Shown: positions 36,815 to 46,664 of the stretch, piece by piece
How positions within the stretch are numbered: position 1 is the first letter of the stretch
How the letters are laid out: every line of letters begins with the position of its first letter
The notes under the pieces: model-generated
What the model saw: only the letters and a program-made list of their open reading frames with translations
The model's database searches: none
What the model was told of the DNA's origin: nothing
Program-made: the position numbers and the translations under genes
DNA from: Chromatiales bacterium
GTDB lineage: Bacteria; Pseudomonadota; Gammaproteobacteria; UBA6429
NCBI GenBank assembly: GCA_027076405.1
Contig: JALTJN010000365.1
Location: 62,001 to 126,000, forward strand
Direction of reading: 5' to 3'
Length of the DNA stretch: 64,000 nucleotides

Positions 36815-39481
36815 TTAGACTATTTTTATTGTATTTTTAATAATATCACGAATTTCCGGTACACATGAGCCGCAATTGGTTCCTGCTTTTAAAATATCAC
36901 CAACCTGCTCCGGACTTGTTACTCCTTGCGAGCTTATCGTATCTGTTAATGTCGTGAGCCCGACATTGAAGCAGGCACACACTATACGGCCACTGTCTTT
37001 TACATTTCCCTGTGGTTTTCCTGTCAAAATGCTTGTTCGATCTTTATCAGAAAGTCTGGAATCTTTGAATAGTTTTAATAACCAGTCACGTTCAGGCAAA
37101 GAAAAATCCGGGCCAATAAAAATACAGCTTTCCAGTCGCCCGTGTTCAATTCGTGCTGCACGATATCTATTTGCCGCAGCATCATGATATTCAGTCCATT
37201 CAACCTGTTCTGATTGCTGACACAATAAACTACGTGCGCATTCAGCCCAGTCTTTCGGAATTTGATCTCCTGATATTTCATAACGCCAAAGTCCCTGACC
37301 ACGACTACATGCCCAATAATTTGCATTAACCAAATTGAGTTTTCGCCGCGATAACACAAAACCATACCATTGAGATTTATAGGGTTTAACATTAACCGGA
37401 GTGGCTTTATATTCAGGCTGTCCGGAGAATGGATCAACTACTGCAGCAATCAGGCTATCAACTCCAGCCTGACTAGCGAATTGATTACTCCAGTGCATTG
37501 GAATAAATACACTTCCCTGTTGTTGTGATTCAGATATATTTACACGGCAAATAATATCCGCCATAGCACTTGATACCTGTGCCAGTTCATTATTTTTTAA
37601 CTCTACCAACTCAGCATCTAGCGGATGTATTTCAATATACGGTTCATATATGTGACCGGATAATCTGGCTGATTTTCCTGTGCGTGTCATGGTATGCCAT
37701 TGATCGCGAATTCGCCCGGTATTCAAGCTTAATGGGAATTGCTTTGAAACTGATAAAGCCGGTTTGTGATTCTTTACCGATATAAATTTTGCTTTCGTAT
37801 TTTCAGTAAAAAACACACCATCACTAAACAATCGCGCAGTACCTGATGGTTTTTCTTTTGTTATCGGCCACTGTAATGGCTCAAGATCATCATATTCAGT
37901 GTAACTTAAATTTTGTAATCCTGAAATATCAAAATCACGTTTACCATTATTCTTATAACCTGAAAGCTGTGCATGTTCTTTAAATATATCGGCAGGTTCA
38001 GTGTATGAAAACTGCTCTGTGTAGCCTAAGCGTTTTGCGACTTCAGATATAATCCACCAATCAGCCCGAGCCTCACCGGGAGATGATAAAAATGCACGCT
38101 GTCGAGTTATCCTTCTTTCCGAATTGGTAACCGTACCATCACGCTCGCCCCATGTTTGTGCGGGTAAAAGTACATTTGCATACTTCGTTGTATCAGTATT
38201 ACGCATACAGTCAGAAACAACAACAAATTCACATTTTTCCAATGCTTGTTTAACTTTATTACTGTCCGGTAATGTGACAGCAGGATTTGTTGCCATAATC
38301 CAGACAGCTTTAATTTTACCCGACTCAATCGCATCAAAAAGCTCAACTGCTTTTAAGCCTTCTTTAACAGGTATTTTAGAAGATCCCCAAAACTCTTTTA
38401 CCAAACTTCGATGCTCTACATTTTCAATCGCCATGTGAGCAGCTAACTGATTCGCCAGTCCACCTACTTCACGTCCACCCATCGCATTAGGCTGACCGGT
38501 AAATGAAAAAGGCCCCATACCAGGACGACCAATACGGCCAGTGTATAAATGGCAATTAATAATACTATTAACTCTATCTGTCCCGTACGACCATTGGTTA
38601 ATCCCTTGAGAAAAGACAGTAACAACACGTTCAGTACGTGCAAATAAACGATAAAACTTTTCAACGCTGTCATCGCTTAAACCACACAGATTGGCTACTT
38701 TGCCAATCGAAGAAGCGTAAGACTCTGCCATTGCTAAAGCATCATCCAATCCATCGGTAAAATTATTAATAAATAATTCGTTTTGTTCACCCACATTGTT
38801 TAAATGGACGAGTAAACCATTAAATAAAATATGATCCGTTCCAGGTTTAATGGCTAAATGAATATCCGCAATATCACAACTTGCAGTATGACGAGGATCA
38901 ATCACCACCACGATCATATCTGGATTATCTGTTTTAGCTTTTTTAATTCGCTGAAATAAAACAGGATGGCACCAGGCAGCATTTGAACCAGTTAGAATAA
39001 CCAGCTTGGCACGTTCTAAATCTTCATAGCTACAAGGAACAGTATCTGAACCAAAAGCACGCTTCTGAGCAGCGACAACTGAAGACATGCAAAGACGTGA
39101 ATTAGTATCAATATTTGCACTACCAATAAACCCTTTCATGAGCTTATTGGCAACATAGTAATCTTCTGTTAATAACTGGCCGGAAACATAAAAAGCCACT
39201 GAATCAATACCGTGCTCATGAATAATTTCCTGAAAACGGTAAGCAACCGCATTCAATGCTGTATTCCAACTTTGGGTATTACCATCGACTTCCGGATACA
39301 ACAAACGGCCTTCCATACTTAAGGTATCGCCAAGCGCTGCGCCCTTTGAACACAAACGTCCAAAGTTAGAAGGATGTTCCGGATCAGCAGAAATAGTGAC
39401 TTGCCCTTCCTCATCAACTTGGGCTAAAACGCCGCAGCCGACACCACAATAAGGACATGTTGTTTTAACTTCTGAAAACAC
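36815..39481 (-). CDS. nasA: assimilatory nitrate reductase catalytic subunit
   Basis: Cytoplasmic molybdopterin enzyme reducing nitrate to nitrite for assimilation. The N-terminal TCPYCGVGCGVL holds the [4Fe-4S] cysteines, followed by the molybdopterin oxidoreductase domain (RLCSKGAALGD, TGRIGRPGMGPFSFTGQPNAMGGREVG) and the dinucleotide-binding domain (RIRDQWHTMTRTGKSARL). A C-terminal BFD-like [2Fe-2S] domain (CACFNVG and CGSCVPE) is typical of NasA. I favour the GTG at 39481, with AGG about ten bases before; an in-frame TTG at 39508 lies at the edge of a repeat. No reductase partner, nitrite reductase or transporter is in the window. Confidence 0.92.
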   Translation of the reverse strand: MFSEVKTTCPYCGVGCGVLAQVDEEGQVTISADPEHPSNFGRLCSKGAALGDTLSMEGRLLYPEVDGNTQSWNTALNAVAYRFQEIIHEHGIDSVAFYVSGQLLTEDYYVANKLMKGFIGSANIDTNSRLCMSSVVAAQKRAFGSDTVPCSYEDLERAKLVILTGSNAAWCHPVLFQRIKKAKTDNPDMIVVVIDPRHTASCDIADIHLAIKPGTDHILFNGLLVHLNNVGEQNELFINNFTDGLDDALAMAESYASSIGKVANLCGLSDDSVEKFYRLFARTERVVTVFSQGINQWSYGTDRVNSIINCHLYTGRIGRPGMGPFSFTGQPNAMGGREVGGLANQLAAHMAIENVEHRSLVKEFWGSSKIPVKEGLKAVELFDAIESGKIKAVWIMATNPAVTLPDSNKVKQALEKCEFVVVSDCMRNTDTTKYANVLLPAQTWGERDGTVTNSERRITRQRAFLSSPGEARADWWIISEVAKRLGYTEQFSYTEPADIFKEHAQLSGYKNNGKRDFDISGLQNLSYTEYDDLEPLQWPITKEKPSGTARLFSDGVFFTENTKAKFISVKNHKPALSVSKQFPLSLNTGRIRDQWHTMTRTGKSARLSGHIYEPYIEIHPLDAELVELKNNELAQVSSAMADIICRVNISESQQQGSVFIPMHWSNQFASQAGVDSLIAAVVDPFSGQPEYKATPVNVKPYKSQWYGFVLSRRKLNLVNANYWACSRGQGLWRYEISGDQIPKDWAECARSLLCQQSEQVEWTEYHDAAANRYRAARIEHGRLESCIFIGPDFSLPERDWLLKLFKDSRLSDKDRTSILTGKPQGNVKDSGRIVCACFNVGLTTLTDTISSQGVTSPEQVGDILKAGTNCGSCVPEIRDIIKNTIKIV

Positions 39482-39515
39482 TGATTTAATACCTAAAAAA
39501 AGATTCAATAAATTT

Positions 39516-39640
39516 TACCACGAAGGACACAAAGAACACCAAGGTAGAAAAATAAACCACAATAAACACGAGGTGAATTGTGTATATCGATTAAAACATT
39601 ATACGGGGTTTCTTTGTGTTCTCTGTGACCTTAGTAGCTA
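39516..39640. repeat. family-1 palindromic element, copy A
   Basis: Left arm ACCACGAAGGACACAAAGAA and right arm (its imperfect inverse, around TTTGTGTTCTCTGTGACC) bound a 125-bp AT-rich element between nasA and ihfB. The arms are tandem 9-bp units of the form AAGRACACN. Related copies lie at 45561, 50098 and 55663. No coding capacity. Confidence 0.85.
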
Positions 39641-39654
39641 AGTATTTTGACATA

Positions 39655-39692
39655 AAAAAACGGCATAGAGTTTTCACTTTATGCCGTTTTTG
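39655..39692 (-). terminator. Rho-independent terminator after ihfB
   Basis: On the minus strand AAAAACGGCATA pairs with TATGCCGTTTTT around a short loop, followed by seven Ts. It closes the gyrA–ihfB block. The symmetrical T-runs could let it work both ways. Confidence 0.88.
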
Positions 39693-39719
39693 ATTATTAG
39701 TACAAACTAGAATTCAGTA

Positions 39720-40025
39720 TTAAGGAGTAATTTCAACCCTTGTCATACTTTCATTGACTCGTTCCCGCATTTCCTTACCCGGTTTGAAGTGAGGAACATA
39801 CTTTGCAGTTAGCTCCACAGAATCACCCGTTTTTGGATTACGACCCACACGAGGTGGGCGGTAATGTAATGAAAAGCTACCAAAACCACGAATTTCGATA
39901 CGTTCGCCGTTTGCCAACGTTGTTGCCATATGCTCCAACATGTTCTTAACGGCCAACTCAACGTCTTTATAAGCCAGTTGAGTCTGCTTTTGTGCCAGAA
40001 TTTCGATTAGTTCTGATTTTGTCAT
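39720..40025 (-). CDS. ihfB: integration host factor subunit beta
   Basis: A 101-residue HU-fold protein that, with IhfA, bends DNA at specific sites. It starts [11 protein letters not shown], and has [26 protein letters not shown], the DNA-intercalating beta arm with the Pro tip, and [14 protein letters not shown]. Length and sequence match IhfB rather than HU. It follows rpsA as in most gammaproteobacteria. Confidence 0.96.
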   Translation of the reverse strand: MTKSELIEILAQKQTQLAYKDVELAVKNMLEHMATTLANGERIEIRGFGSFSLHYRPPRVGRNPKTGDSVELTAKYVPHFKPGKEMRERVNESMTRVEITP

Positions 40026-40116
40026 TATTATTCCTAAACGATTACCTTGTCTATCTAACTACTATAATACAAGTTACGCCAATATGGAATCCAATTTTGT
40101 CACTAATATCAGGAAC

Positions 40117-41793
40117 TTACTCGTCCCCACTACCCATTTGCTCTTTCAATAAATCACCTAAAGTGCCGCCTGTTGGTGCTGCGCCACTCTTGTAATCACT
40201 GATAGTCGCTTTTTCTTCAGCAGTATCTTTCGCTTTAATCGACAAGCTGATGTTACGGCTCTTACGATCAATACCCGTGAATTTAGCTTCAACTTCTTCT
40301 CCGGTTGTTAATACTGTACGAGCATCTTCAACACGGTCACGTGAAAGTTCTGATGCACGAAGGTAACCTTCAACACCATTACCTAAATCGATCACAGCGC
40401 CTTTCGCATCAACTTCACCGATAACACCTTTAACAATGCTACCTTTTGGATTCGCTGCTACGAAATCAGCATACGGGTCTTTATCTAATTGCTTGATACC
40501 TAAAGAGATACGTTCACGTTCAGGGTCAACAGAAAGTACAACAGCATTAATCTCGTCGCCTTTCTTGTAATTACGAACCGCTTCTTCACCAGAATCGTTC
40601 CATGAGATATCAGATAAGTGAACCAGACCATCAATACCACCGTCCATACCAATGAAGATACCGAAATCAGTGATTGATTTGATTGTACCTGTCACCTTGT
40701 CACCTTTAGTGAAGTTACCTGCAAAATCATCCCAAGGGTTAGCCTGACATTGCTTCATACCTAATGAAATACGACGACGTTCTTCGTCGATATCAAGAAC
40801 AACAACTTCAACTTCATCACCTAATGCAACAACTTTGCTTGGGTGAATGTTTTTGTTAGTCCAGTCCATTTCAGAAACGTGAACCAAACCTTCAACGCCT
40901 TCTTCAAGCTCGATGAAACAACCGTAATCAGCAATATTACTGACTTTACCGAATAAACGAGTGTGCTCAGGGTAACGACGAGCAATGTCTACCCATGGAT
41001 CTTCACCCATTTGCTTAAGTCCTAATGAAACACGCATACGTTCTTTATCAAACTTAAGAACTTTAACGTCGATTTCTGTACCCACTTCAACGATTTCACT
41101 TGGGTGCTTAACACGTTTCCAAGCCATATCTGTGATGTGTAATAGACCGTCAACGCCACCTAAATCAACGAATGCGCCGTATTCAGTTAAGTTCTTAACC
41201 ACACCCTTAACGATAGCGCCTTCTTGCATGCTTTCTAATAGAGCATCACGGTCTGCACCGCCTTCTAATTCAACTACTGCGCGACGTGAAACAACAACGT
41301 TGTTACGTTTTTGATCAAGTTTAATAACTTTAAATTCTAATTCTTTATTTTCCAGGTAGCTTGTGTCACGAACAGGGCGAACATCAACTAAAGAACCCGG
41401 TAAGAAGGCACGAATGTTACCAAGGTCAACGGTGAAACCACCTTTAACTTTATCGGCAATCGTACCAACCACTGTTTCATTTGCTTCGTGAGCTTTTTCA
41501 AGACTGGTCCATGCTTCTGCACGTTTTGCTTTTTCACGTGATAAACGTGTTTCACCAAAACCATCATCCATCATGTCCATAGCAACATCAACTTTGTCGC
41601 CTACAACAACTTCAATTTCGCCGTTTTCATTAAAAAACTGAGATAAAGGAATAACACCTTCTGACTTAAGACCGGCGTTAACAACAACAAAGTCGCTGTC
41701 AATTTGTACAACTGTGCCTGAAATAATTGATCCAGGACGCATTTGCGTATTAACTAAACTTTCTTCAAATAATTCTGCAAAACTTTCGCTCAT
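40117..41793 (-). CDS. rpsA: 30S ribosomal protein S1
   Basis: An mRNA-binding protein of the small subunit with six S1 (OB-fold) repeats, visible as recurring blocks such as [35 protein letters not shown] and [18 protein letters not shown]. The start is the ATG at 41793, which gives [13 protein letters not shown] and 557 residues, the E. coli length; the ATG six codons earlier lacks a ribosome-binding site. The Shine–Dalgarno is weak, as expected for an autoregulated rpsA with a structured leader. Confidence 0.97.
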   Translation of the reverse strand: MSESFAELFEESLVNTQMRPGSIISGTVVQIDSDFVVVNAGLKSEGVIPLSQFFNENGEIEVVVGDKVDVAMDMMDDGFGETRLSREKAKRAEAWTSLEKAHEANETVVGTIADKVKGGFTVDLGNIRAFLPGSLVDVRPVRDTSYLENKELEFKVIKLDQKRNNVVVSRRAVVELEGGADRDALLESMQEGAIVKGVVKNLTEYGAFVDLGGVDGLLHITDMAWKRVKHPSEIVEVGTEIDVKVLKFDKERMRVSLGLKQMGEDPWVDIARRYPEHTRLFGKVSNIADYGCFIELEEGVEGLVHVSEMDWTNKNIHPSKVVALGDEVEVVVLDIDEERRRISLGMKQCQANPWDDFAGNFTKGDKVTGTIKSITDFGIFIGMDGGIDGLVHLSDISWNDSGEEAVRNYKKGDEINAVVLSVDPERERISLGIKQLDKDPYADFVAANPKGSIVKGVIGEVDAKGAVIDLGNGVEGYLRASELSRDRVEDARTVLTTGEEVEAKFTGIDRKSRNISLSIKAKDTAEEKATISDYKSGAAPTGGTLGDLLKEQMGSGDE

Positions 41794-41961
41794 TTTAGAT
41801 ATGCCTTTCATAGATCAAATTAATCATTCGATCCGGGGTTATGTCATAGCTGGTCTCTGGCGAGGCAAACACTACGAACTGTTAATAAAATAGATTTGAT
41901 ACACTTGCGGTATCAAACCCGTTAGCTTGATTTTAAGCTCAAGACTTCCTAATTTCAGGAT
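41794..41961 (-). promoter_or_regulatory. rpsA leader with hairpins
   Basis: The gap between cmk and rpsA holds a perfect 8-bp stem, TTTGATAC (41895–41902) with GTATCAAA (41910–41917), and next to it AGCTT/AAGCT around GATTTT (about 41923–41938). There is no T-run, so these are not terminators. E. coli S1 represses its own translation through leader hairpins, and this leader could do the same. Confidence 0.45.
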
Positions 41962-42672
41962 TCAGAATTGTTTTTCACAAATAGCTAATACTTGTTCAAC
42001 AACTTGTTCAATACTTAAGTCTGAAGTATCAATAATCACGGCATCTGCAGCGGGTTTAAGCGGTGATGCTGTACGAGAACTGTCCCTCTCGTCGCGTTCG
42101 TTGATGTCCTTTAAAAGGGCGGCAAGATTACCATCAATACCCTTTGATTTCAACTGTTTATAGCGTCTTTGCGCCCGTTCTTCTGCACTGGCAGTAAGGA
42201 AAACTTTGGCTTTAGCGTCAGGGAAAATAGCCGTTCCCATGTCACGACCATCTGCTACCAGACCCGGGGCCTGACGAAAATCGCGTTGACGTTGGAATAG
42301 AGCTTCACGAACTTTTGGCATTGCAGCCACAATAGAAGCTGCATTACCGGTCTTTTCCGTGCGTAACTCTGCGCCTACGACCTGACCTTCAAGAATAATT
42401 TGCAGTTCTTGAGAAACACCACCATCAGATTGCATGGAATCTGCTTCAACCAGCTTAAACTCGACATCCAAACTAGCAGCATAATCAGCTATTTCATCTT
42501 CATTCTCTAAAGAAAGATGGTTATTTTGAGCTCCAAAGGCAACTAAACGATACAAAGCCCCGCTATCGAGTACATGCCAGCCTAACTTTTGTGCAACATG
42601 CTGAACAATTGTGCCTTTTCCTGAACCACTGGGACCATCAATCGTTAAAACAGGCGCTTGCTTATCTTCCAT
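41962..42672 (-). CDS. cmk: cytidylate kinase
   Basis: Phosphorylates CMP and dCMP for nucleotide recycling. The P-loop is [11 protein letters not shown] (about 10–20), with [12 protein letters not shown] in the NMP-binding and LID region and [10 protein letters not shown] and RDERDSSR later. Starting at ATG 42672 gives 236 residues; a TTG four codons earlier is less likely. The start overlaps the manC stop by 11 bases, so the two are coupled. Confidence 0.95.
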   Translation of the reverse strand: MEDKQAPVLTIDGPSGSGKGTIVQHVAQKLGWHVLDSGALYRLVAFGAQNNHLSLENEDEIADYAASLDVEFKLVEADSMQSDGGVSQELQIILEGQVVGAELRTEKTGNAASIVAAMPKVREALFQRQRDFRQAPGLVADGRDMGTAIFPDAKAKVFLTASAEERAQRRYKQLKSKGIDGNLAALLKDINERDERDSSRTASPLKPAADAVIIDTSDLSIEQVVEQVLAICEKQF

Positions 42673-44095
42673 AAATATCTTCAAAACGAACGATATCGTC
42701 TTCTCCTAAATAAGAGCCGGACTGCACCTCAATCATTTCCAGAGGAATTGTACCGGTGTTTTCCAGCCGATGTTTAGTGCCAACAGGAATATAAGTTGAC
42801 TGGTTTTCAGTTACCAGAAAGGTTTCATCACCACGGGTGACTTTCGCGGTGCCACTTACCACAATCCAGTGCTCTGCGCGGTGATGGTGCATTTGCAGTG
42901 ACAAAATGGCGCCCGGATTAACCGTGATCCGTTTAACCTGATAACGCTCCCCCTTATCTATGCTATCGAAATGTCCCCAGGGACGATAAACACAACGATG
43001 CGCCAGATGTTCATCCCTACCCTCGGACTTGATCCATTCAACCACGGTTTTAACATCCTGAACTTGATCACGATGTGCAACTAAAATGGCATCTGCTGTT
43101 TCTACCACAACCGTATCTTTTAAACCTACCGCAGCAATCAAACGTTGTTGACTGTGTATCATGGAGTTTTCACTGTTTATGGTAACAACATCACCATGCG
43201 TGACATTACCATCAGCATCTTTATCTCCAATATGCCAGAGCTCTGACCACGCCCCTACATCGGACCAACCGGCATTTAAACGTACCACAGCGGCTTTTGT
43301 TGTTGAGTCTTCAACCATTTTTTCAGCAACAGCATAATCAATTGAATCGGAGGGGCAAGCAGTAAAAGCTTCATCATCTATACGGTAAAAATCGAGTTCT
43401 TTCTTACCCTTTGCATAGGCTTTTTCACATGCAGCGAGAATCGCAGAAGCGTGTTGGCCAATTTGTTGAAGCCAGACAGAGCTTTTCATCATAAACATGC
43501 CGCTGTTCCAAAGGAATTCGCCACTGTCTAGATATTTTTGTGCCGTTTCAGCATTCGGTTTTTCAACAAATTGAGAAATAACAAAGCTTTCATCATTAAT
43601 CACTTTGCCTTGTTTAATATAGCCATAACCGGTTTCTGCTTTTGTTGGCACAATACCGAATGTTACTAACATGTCCTGTGCTGCCAGTTTGGAACCTTCC
43701 GTTAAAATGAGCTGGAAAGTTTTAGTATCCTGAATAACATGATCGGCTGGCATAACCAGTAAAATATCGTCGTTCCCTGATTCTCTATTTGCGATGGCAG
43801 CAAGCGTTAAAGCCGGTGCTGTATTTCGACCAACAGGTTCAAGGATAAGGGCATCAGACTGAACATGTATTTCTCGTAATTGTTCTGCGACTAAAAAACG
43901 ATGGGCATCATTACAAATCACTGTGACGGTATCAGAAACATTCGGAAAATTTTCAAGTCTTGTAATAGTATCTTGCAATAAGGTTTGTTCGCCGACTAAA
44001 GGCAATAATTGCTTAGGATAAAGCTGGCGAGATAAAGGCCACAAGCGTGTACCGGAACCACCTGAAAGAATGACGGGCTTAACAGTTATACTCAT
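42662..44095 (-). CDS. manC: mannose-1-phosphate guanylyltransferase / mannose-6-phosphate isomerase
   Basis: Bifunctional enzyme making GDP-mannose for extracellular polysaccharide or O-antigen. The nucleotidyltransferase domain begins [20 protein letters not shown] and has VEKPNAETA. The C-terminal type II isomerase domain has the cupin metal motif [15 protein letters not shown]. Length 477 is normal. It lies between aroA and cmk, where the standard gammaproteobacterial block has nothing. A 127-base AT-rich gap upstream could hold its own promoter, and AAAGGA precedes the ATG. Confidence 0.95.
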   Translation of the reverse strand: MSITVKPVILSGGSGTRLWPLSRQLYPKQLLPLVGEQTLLQDTITRLENFPNVSDTVTVICNDAHRFLVAEQLREIHVQSDALILEPVGRNTAPALTLAAIANRESGNDDILLVMPADHVIQDTKTFQLILTEGSKLAAQDMLVTFGIVPTKAETGYGYIKQGKVINDESFVISQFVEKPNAETAQKYLDSGEFLWNSGMFMMKSSVWLQQIGQHASAILAACEKAYAKGKKELDFYRIDDEAFTACPSDSIDYAVAEKMVEDSTTKAAVVRLNAGWSDVGAWSELWHIGDKDADGNVTHGDVVTINSENSMIHSQQRLIAAVGLKDTVVVETADAILVAHRDQVQDVKTVVEWIKSEGRDEHLAHRCVYRPWGHFDSIDKGERYQVKRITVNPGAILSLQMHHHRAEHWIVVSGTAKVTRGDETFLVTENQSTYIPVGTKHRLENTGTIPLEMIEVQSGSYLGEDDIVRFEDIYGR

Positions 44096-44222
44096 TAAAT
44101 TTTAATCCTTTATACTTTATTCTTTTAATATTAATTTTTAACATCACGCTATTAATTATCTAAAATAACGATATGAATTCTTAAAACAAGACTATTAACT
44201 TTTTAATAAAAGCTAATTCAAA

Positions 44223-45533
44223 TTAGTTAAAATTTATTTCAAGCCCAGCTTTATTTGCCAACCCGACAAAATTAGGGAAAGAAGTATTTACATTAGCACA
44301 ATCTGTAATATTAATTGTTCCATTAGCTATTAATGCTGCCATAGCAAATGACATTGCGATACGATGATCGCCATGGCTATCCACTGTTCCGCCACTAAAA
44401 GGAGCAGCCTTGCCATTTGGTGTAATCACAATGCCATCTTCAGTGGGTTTAGCATCAATACCTAACGTAATTAACCCATCTGCCATCACTTGTATACGAT
44501 CGCTTTCTTTTACACGTAATTCTTTTGCGCCTGTTAAGGTGGTTACTCCAGTCGCACAAGCTGCAGCAATAAATATTGCAGGAAACTCATCAATCGCTAA
44601 TGGCACTTGATCTTCAGGAATTTTAATCCCTTTTAATTTTGCTGAACGTACACGAATATCTGCTACAGGCTCCCCCCCCACTTCACGTTCGTTTAGTAAT
44701 GTAATATCAGCCCCCATTAAACCTAAAATATTGATCACTCCGATACGGGTTGGATTAATCCCGACATGCTCAAGAGTAATATCCGAGCCTTCGGCAATTG
44801 TTGCTCCAACCATAAAAAATGTTGCTGAAGAAATATCTGCCGGCACATCAATATTAGTTGCTGTTAAAGTACCACCACCTTTTAAACAAATTTTATTGCC
44901 ATCAGTAATAACCTCATAACCTAAACCACGCAACATACGTTCAGTATGATCGCGTGTTGGTGCAGGTTCAGTGACACAAGTTTCTCCATCTGCATATAAA
45001 CCTGCAAGTAATAAACATGATTTTACCTGAGCACTGGCAACCGGCATGTCATAATGGAAACCATTTAACTTTTTACCGCCTTTTATGGTTAAAGGTGGCG
45101 TACCGTCATCATTGGTTTCAACAGCGGTGTTCATTTGTGCTAAAGGGACAGTAACACGACGCATAGGTCGTTTACTTAATGAACTATCGCCAATAATAGT
45201 AACATCAAAATTTTGAGCAGATAATAATCCTGCTAATAACCGCATTGATGTTCCTGAATTACCAACATCCAACTCTTTTTCAGGTTTTTTTAATCCATGC
45301 AAGCCAACGCCATGAATAGTGACATTACCTTCTGCCGGACCGTCAATTTCAACACCCATTGCACGAAAAGCATTTAATGTTGCCAGACTGTCTTCCCCTT
45401 CAAGAAAGCCACTCACATGTGTTACACCATTAGCCAGTGAACCCAGCATAATACTGCGATGTGATATTGACTTGTCTCCAGGCACTCGAAACTTACCCGT
45501 TAATTTGCCACCTGCTTTTACTTCAAATTTCAA
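44223..45533 (-). CDS. aroA: EPSP synthase (3-phosphoshikimate 1-carboxyvinyltransferase)
   Basis: Sixth step of the shikimate pathway, joining PEP to shikimate-3-phosphate. PGDKSISHRSIM (substrate lysine and arginine), GNSGTSMRLLAG, RVKESDRIQVM and SHGDHRIAMSFA are all present in a 436-residue protein. The LAG after GNSGTSMRL is Ala-type as in class II enzymes, so a class II enzyme is likely by that feature. An AGGA site precedes the ATG. The family-1 repeat copy B lies 27 bases before the start. Confidence 0.96.
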   Translation of the reverse strand: MKFEVKAGGKLTGKFRVPGDKSISHRSIMLGSLANGVTHVSGFLEGEDSLATLNAFRAMGVEIDGPAEGNVTIHGVGLHGLKKPEKELDVGNSGTSMRLLAGLLSAQNFDVTIIGDSSLSKRPMRRVTVPLAQMNTAVETNDDGTPPLTIKGGKKLNGFHYDMPVASAQVKSCLLLAGLYADGETCVTEPAPTRDHTERMLRGLGYEVITDGNKICLKGGGTLTATNIDVPADISSATFFMVGATIAEGSDITLEHVGINPTRIGVINILGLMGADITLLNEREVGGEPVADIRVRSAKLKGIKIPEDQVPLAIDEFPAIFIAAACATGVTTLTGAKELRVKESDRIQVMADGLITLGIDAKPTEDGIVITPNGKAAPFSGGTVDSHGDHRIAMSFAMAALIANGTINITDCANVNTSFPNFVGLANKAGLEINFN

Positions 45534-45560
45534 TTTAATATTCCTGAATTAATAATGTTT

Positions 45561-45705
45561 GCCACGAAGAACACCAAGAAAAAACTTTCAAAAATCACTG
45601 AGTACTCGAGTGCTTAAAAATAGATTTCGCTATCCACTCCGCGTTCCCAGCAGTTTAAATTTTTAAATTCTTTCACCCTGGTGTTCTTAGTGTCCTTTGT
45701 GGCTA
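45561..45705. repeat. family-1 palindromic element, copy B
   Basis: Arms GCCACGAAGAACACCAAG (45561–45578) and the inverted CTGGTGTTCTTAGTGTCC...GGCTA (to 45705) bound a 145-bp element between tyrA and aroA. The left arm lacks one 9-bp unit present in the right arm. The tyrA stop codon TAG is formed by the first bases of the right arm. Confidence 0.85.
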
Positions 45706-46581
45706 ATCCTGTTTATCACAAAACTCATCCCGCGCTTTTTTCGCACGAATGAACGTATCTTCTAAATATGCACTATCATTTTTTTCAATGGCATTTGATA
45801 ACAATTGCAAATCGTCACTAAATTTTTTGATCATTTCAACGAGAGCATCACCATTTGCTAAACAAATATCCCGCCACATATCCGGGTCACTGGAGGCAAT
45901 TCGTGTAAAATCACGAAAGCCGCCTGCTGCAAAATCAAAAATTTCATTCTTTGCATCCATTTTTGCTAAAGTATCAACCAGAGAAAAAGCCAGCATATGA
46001 GGCAAATGACTTGTCGCAGCCAACACTTCATCATGATGTTCTATTGTTGTTTCTATGACATCTGCACCACAAGCTTGCCACATGGATCGGACTTTTGAGA
46101 TGGCATATTCTGAACTTGTTGCCAGCGGTGTAATAATAAGGCGACGGTTGTCATAAAGATCAGCAAAAGAAGCTTCAACACCACTTTTTTCTGTACCCGC
46201 TATAGGATGAGCCGGCACCAGTGTTTCAGGAATGTCTTTAAAAGCAGCCCGAGCAGCGTTGACCACGCTTCCTTTTGCACTACCAACATCAGTAATGACC
46301 ATATTATCAGTAAGCATCGGTTTAATTTTTCCGAATACAGATTCCATAGCCCCGAGTGGCACAGCTAGCACCACCATGTCACAACCTTTTACTGCCAAAG
46401 AAATATCAGTTTCAAAACAGTCAATAACCCCTAACTCTTTTGCTTTTTCTAAATGTGAAATATCTCGTCCAGAACCTACTATCTCACCGACTACTTCTGC
46501 TTTTTTTAATGCGCGCGCAAGTGATCCACCAATTAAGCCGACACCGATAATACAGAGTTTGTTAATTAAAATATTATTCAT
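45703..46581 (-). CDS. tyrA: prephenate dehydrogenase
   Basis: NAD(P)-dependent oxidative decarboxylation of prephenate to hydroxyphenylpyruvate for tyrosine. The Rossmann motif is CIIGVGLIGGSLARAL (about 10–25). HPIAGTEKSGVEAS is the catalytic segment, followed by HLPHMLAFSLVD. It is 292 residues and monofunctional, without chorismate mutase or EPSP synthase fusion. The stop codon falls in a repeat arm, and the upstream C/G-rich repeat ends about ten bases before the start. Confidence 0.94.
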   Translation of the reverse strand: MNNILINKLCIIGVGLIGGSLARALKKAEVVGEIVGSGRDISHLEKAKELGVIDCFETDISLAVKGCDMVVLAVPLGAMESVFGKIKPMLTDNMVITDVGSAKGSVVNAARAAFKDIPETLVPAHPIAGTEKSGVEASFADLYDNRRLIITPLATSSEYAISKVRSMWQACGADVIETTIEHHDEVLAATSHLPHMLAFSLVDTLAKMDAKNEIFDFAAGGFRDFTRIASSDPDMWRDICLANGDALVEMIKKFSDDLQLLSNAIEKNDSAYLEDTFIRAKKARDEFCDKQD

Positions 46582-46589
46582 AATATTAA

Positions 46590-46664
46590 CCCCCCATCCT
46601 AACCTTCCCCCTAAGGGGGAAGGGACTGTATTCCCTCCCCTTCAAGGGAGTGTTAGGCTGGGGC
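46590..46664. repeat. C/G-rich palindromic element between hisC and tyrA (family 3)
   Basis: A 75-bp element that abuts the hisC stop codon. CCTTCCCCC (46603–46611) and GGGGGAAGG (46615–46623) form a perfect 9-bp stem with a three-base loop. The outer ends (CCCCCATCCTAACC and the inverse of GTTAGGCTGGGG) also pair imperfectly. In tyrA mRNA its last G-run lies next to the start codon region. Confidence 0.85.

Noticed and set aside
39516..39640. Repeat clusters considered as a CRISPR array
   Set aside because: The units are inverted rather than direct, there are no regular unique spacers, and no cas gene is near.
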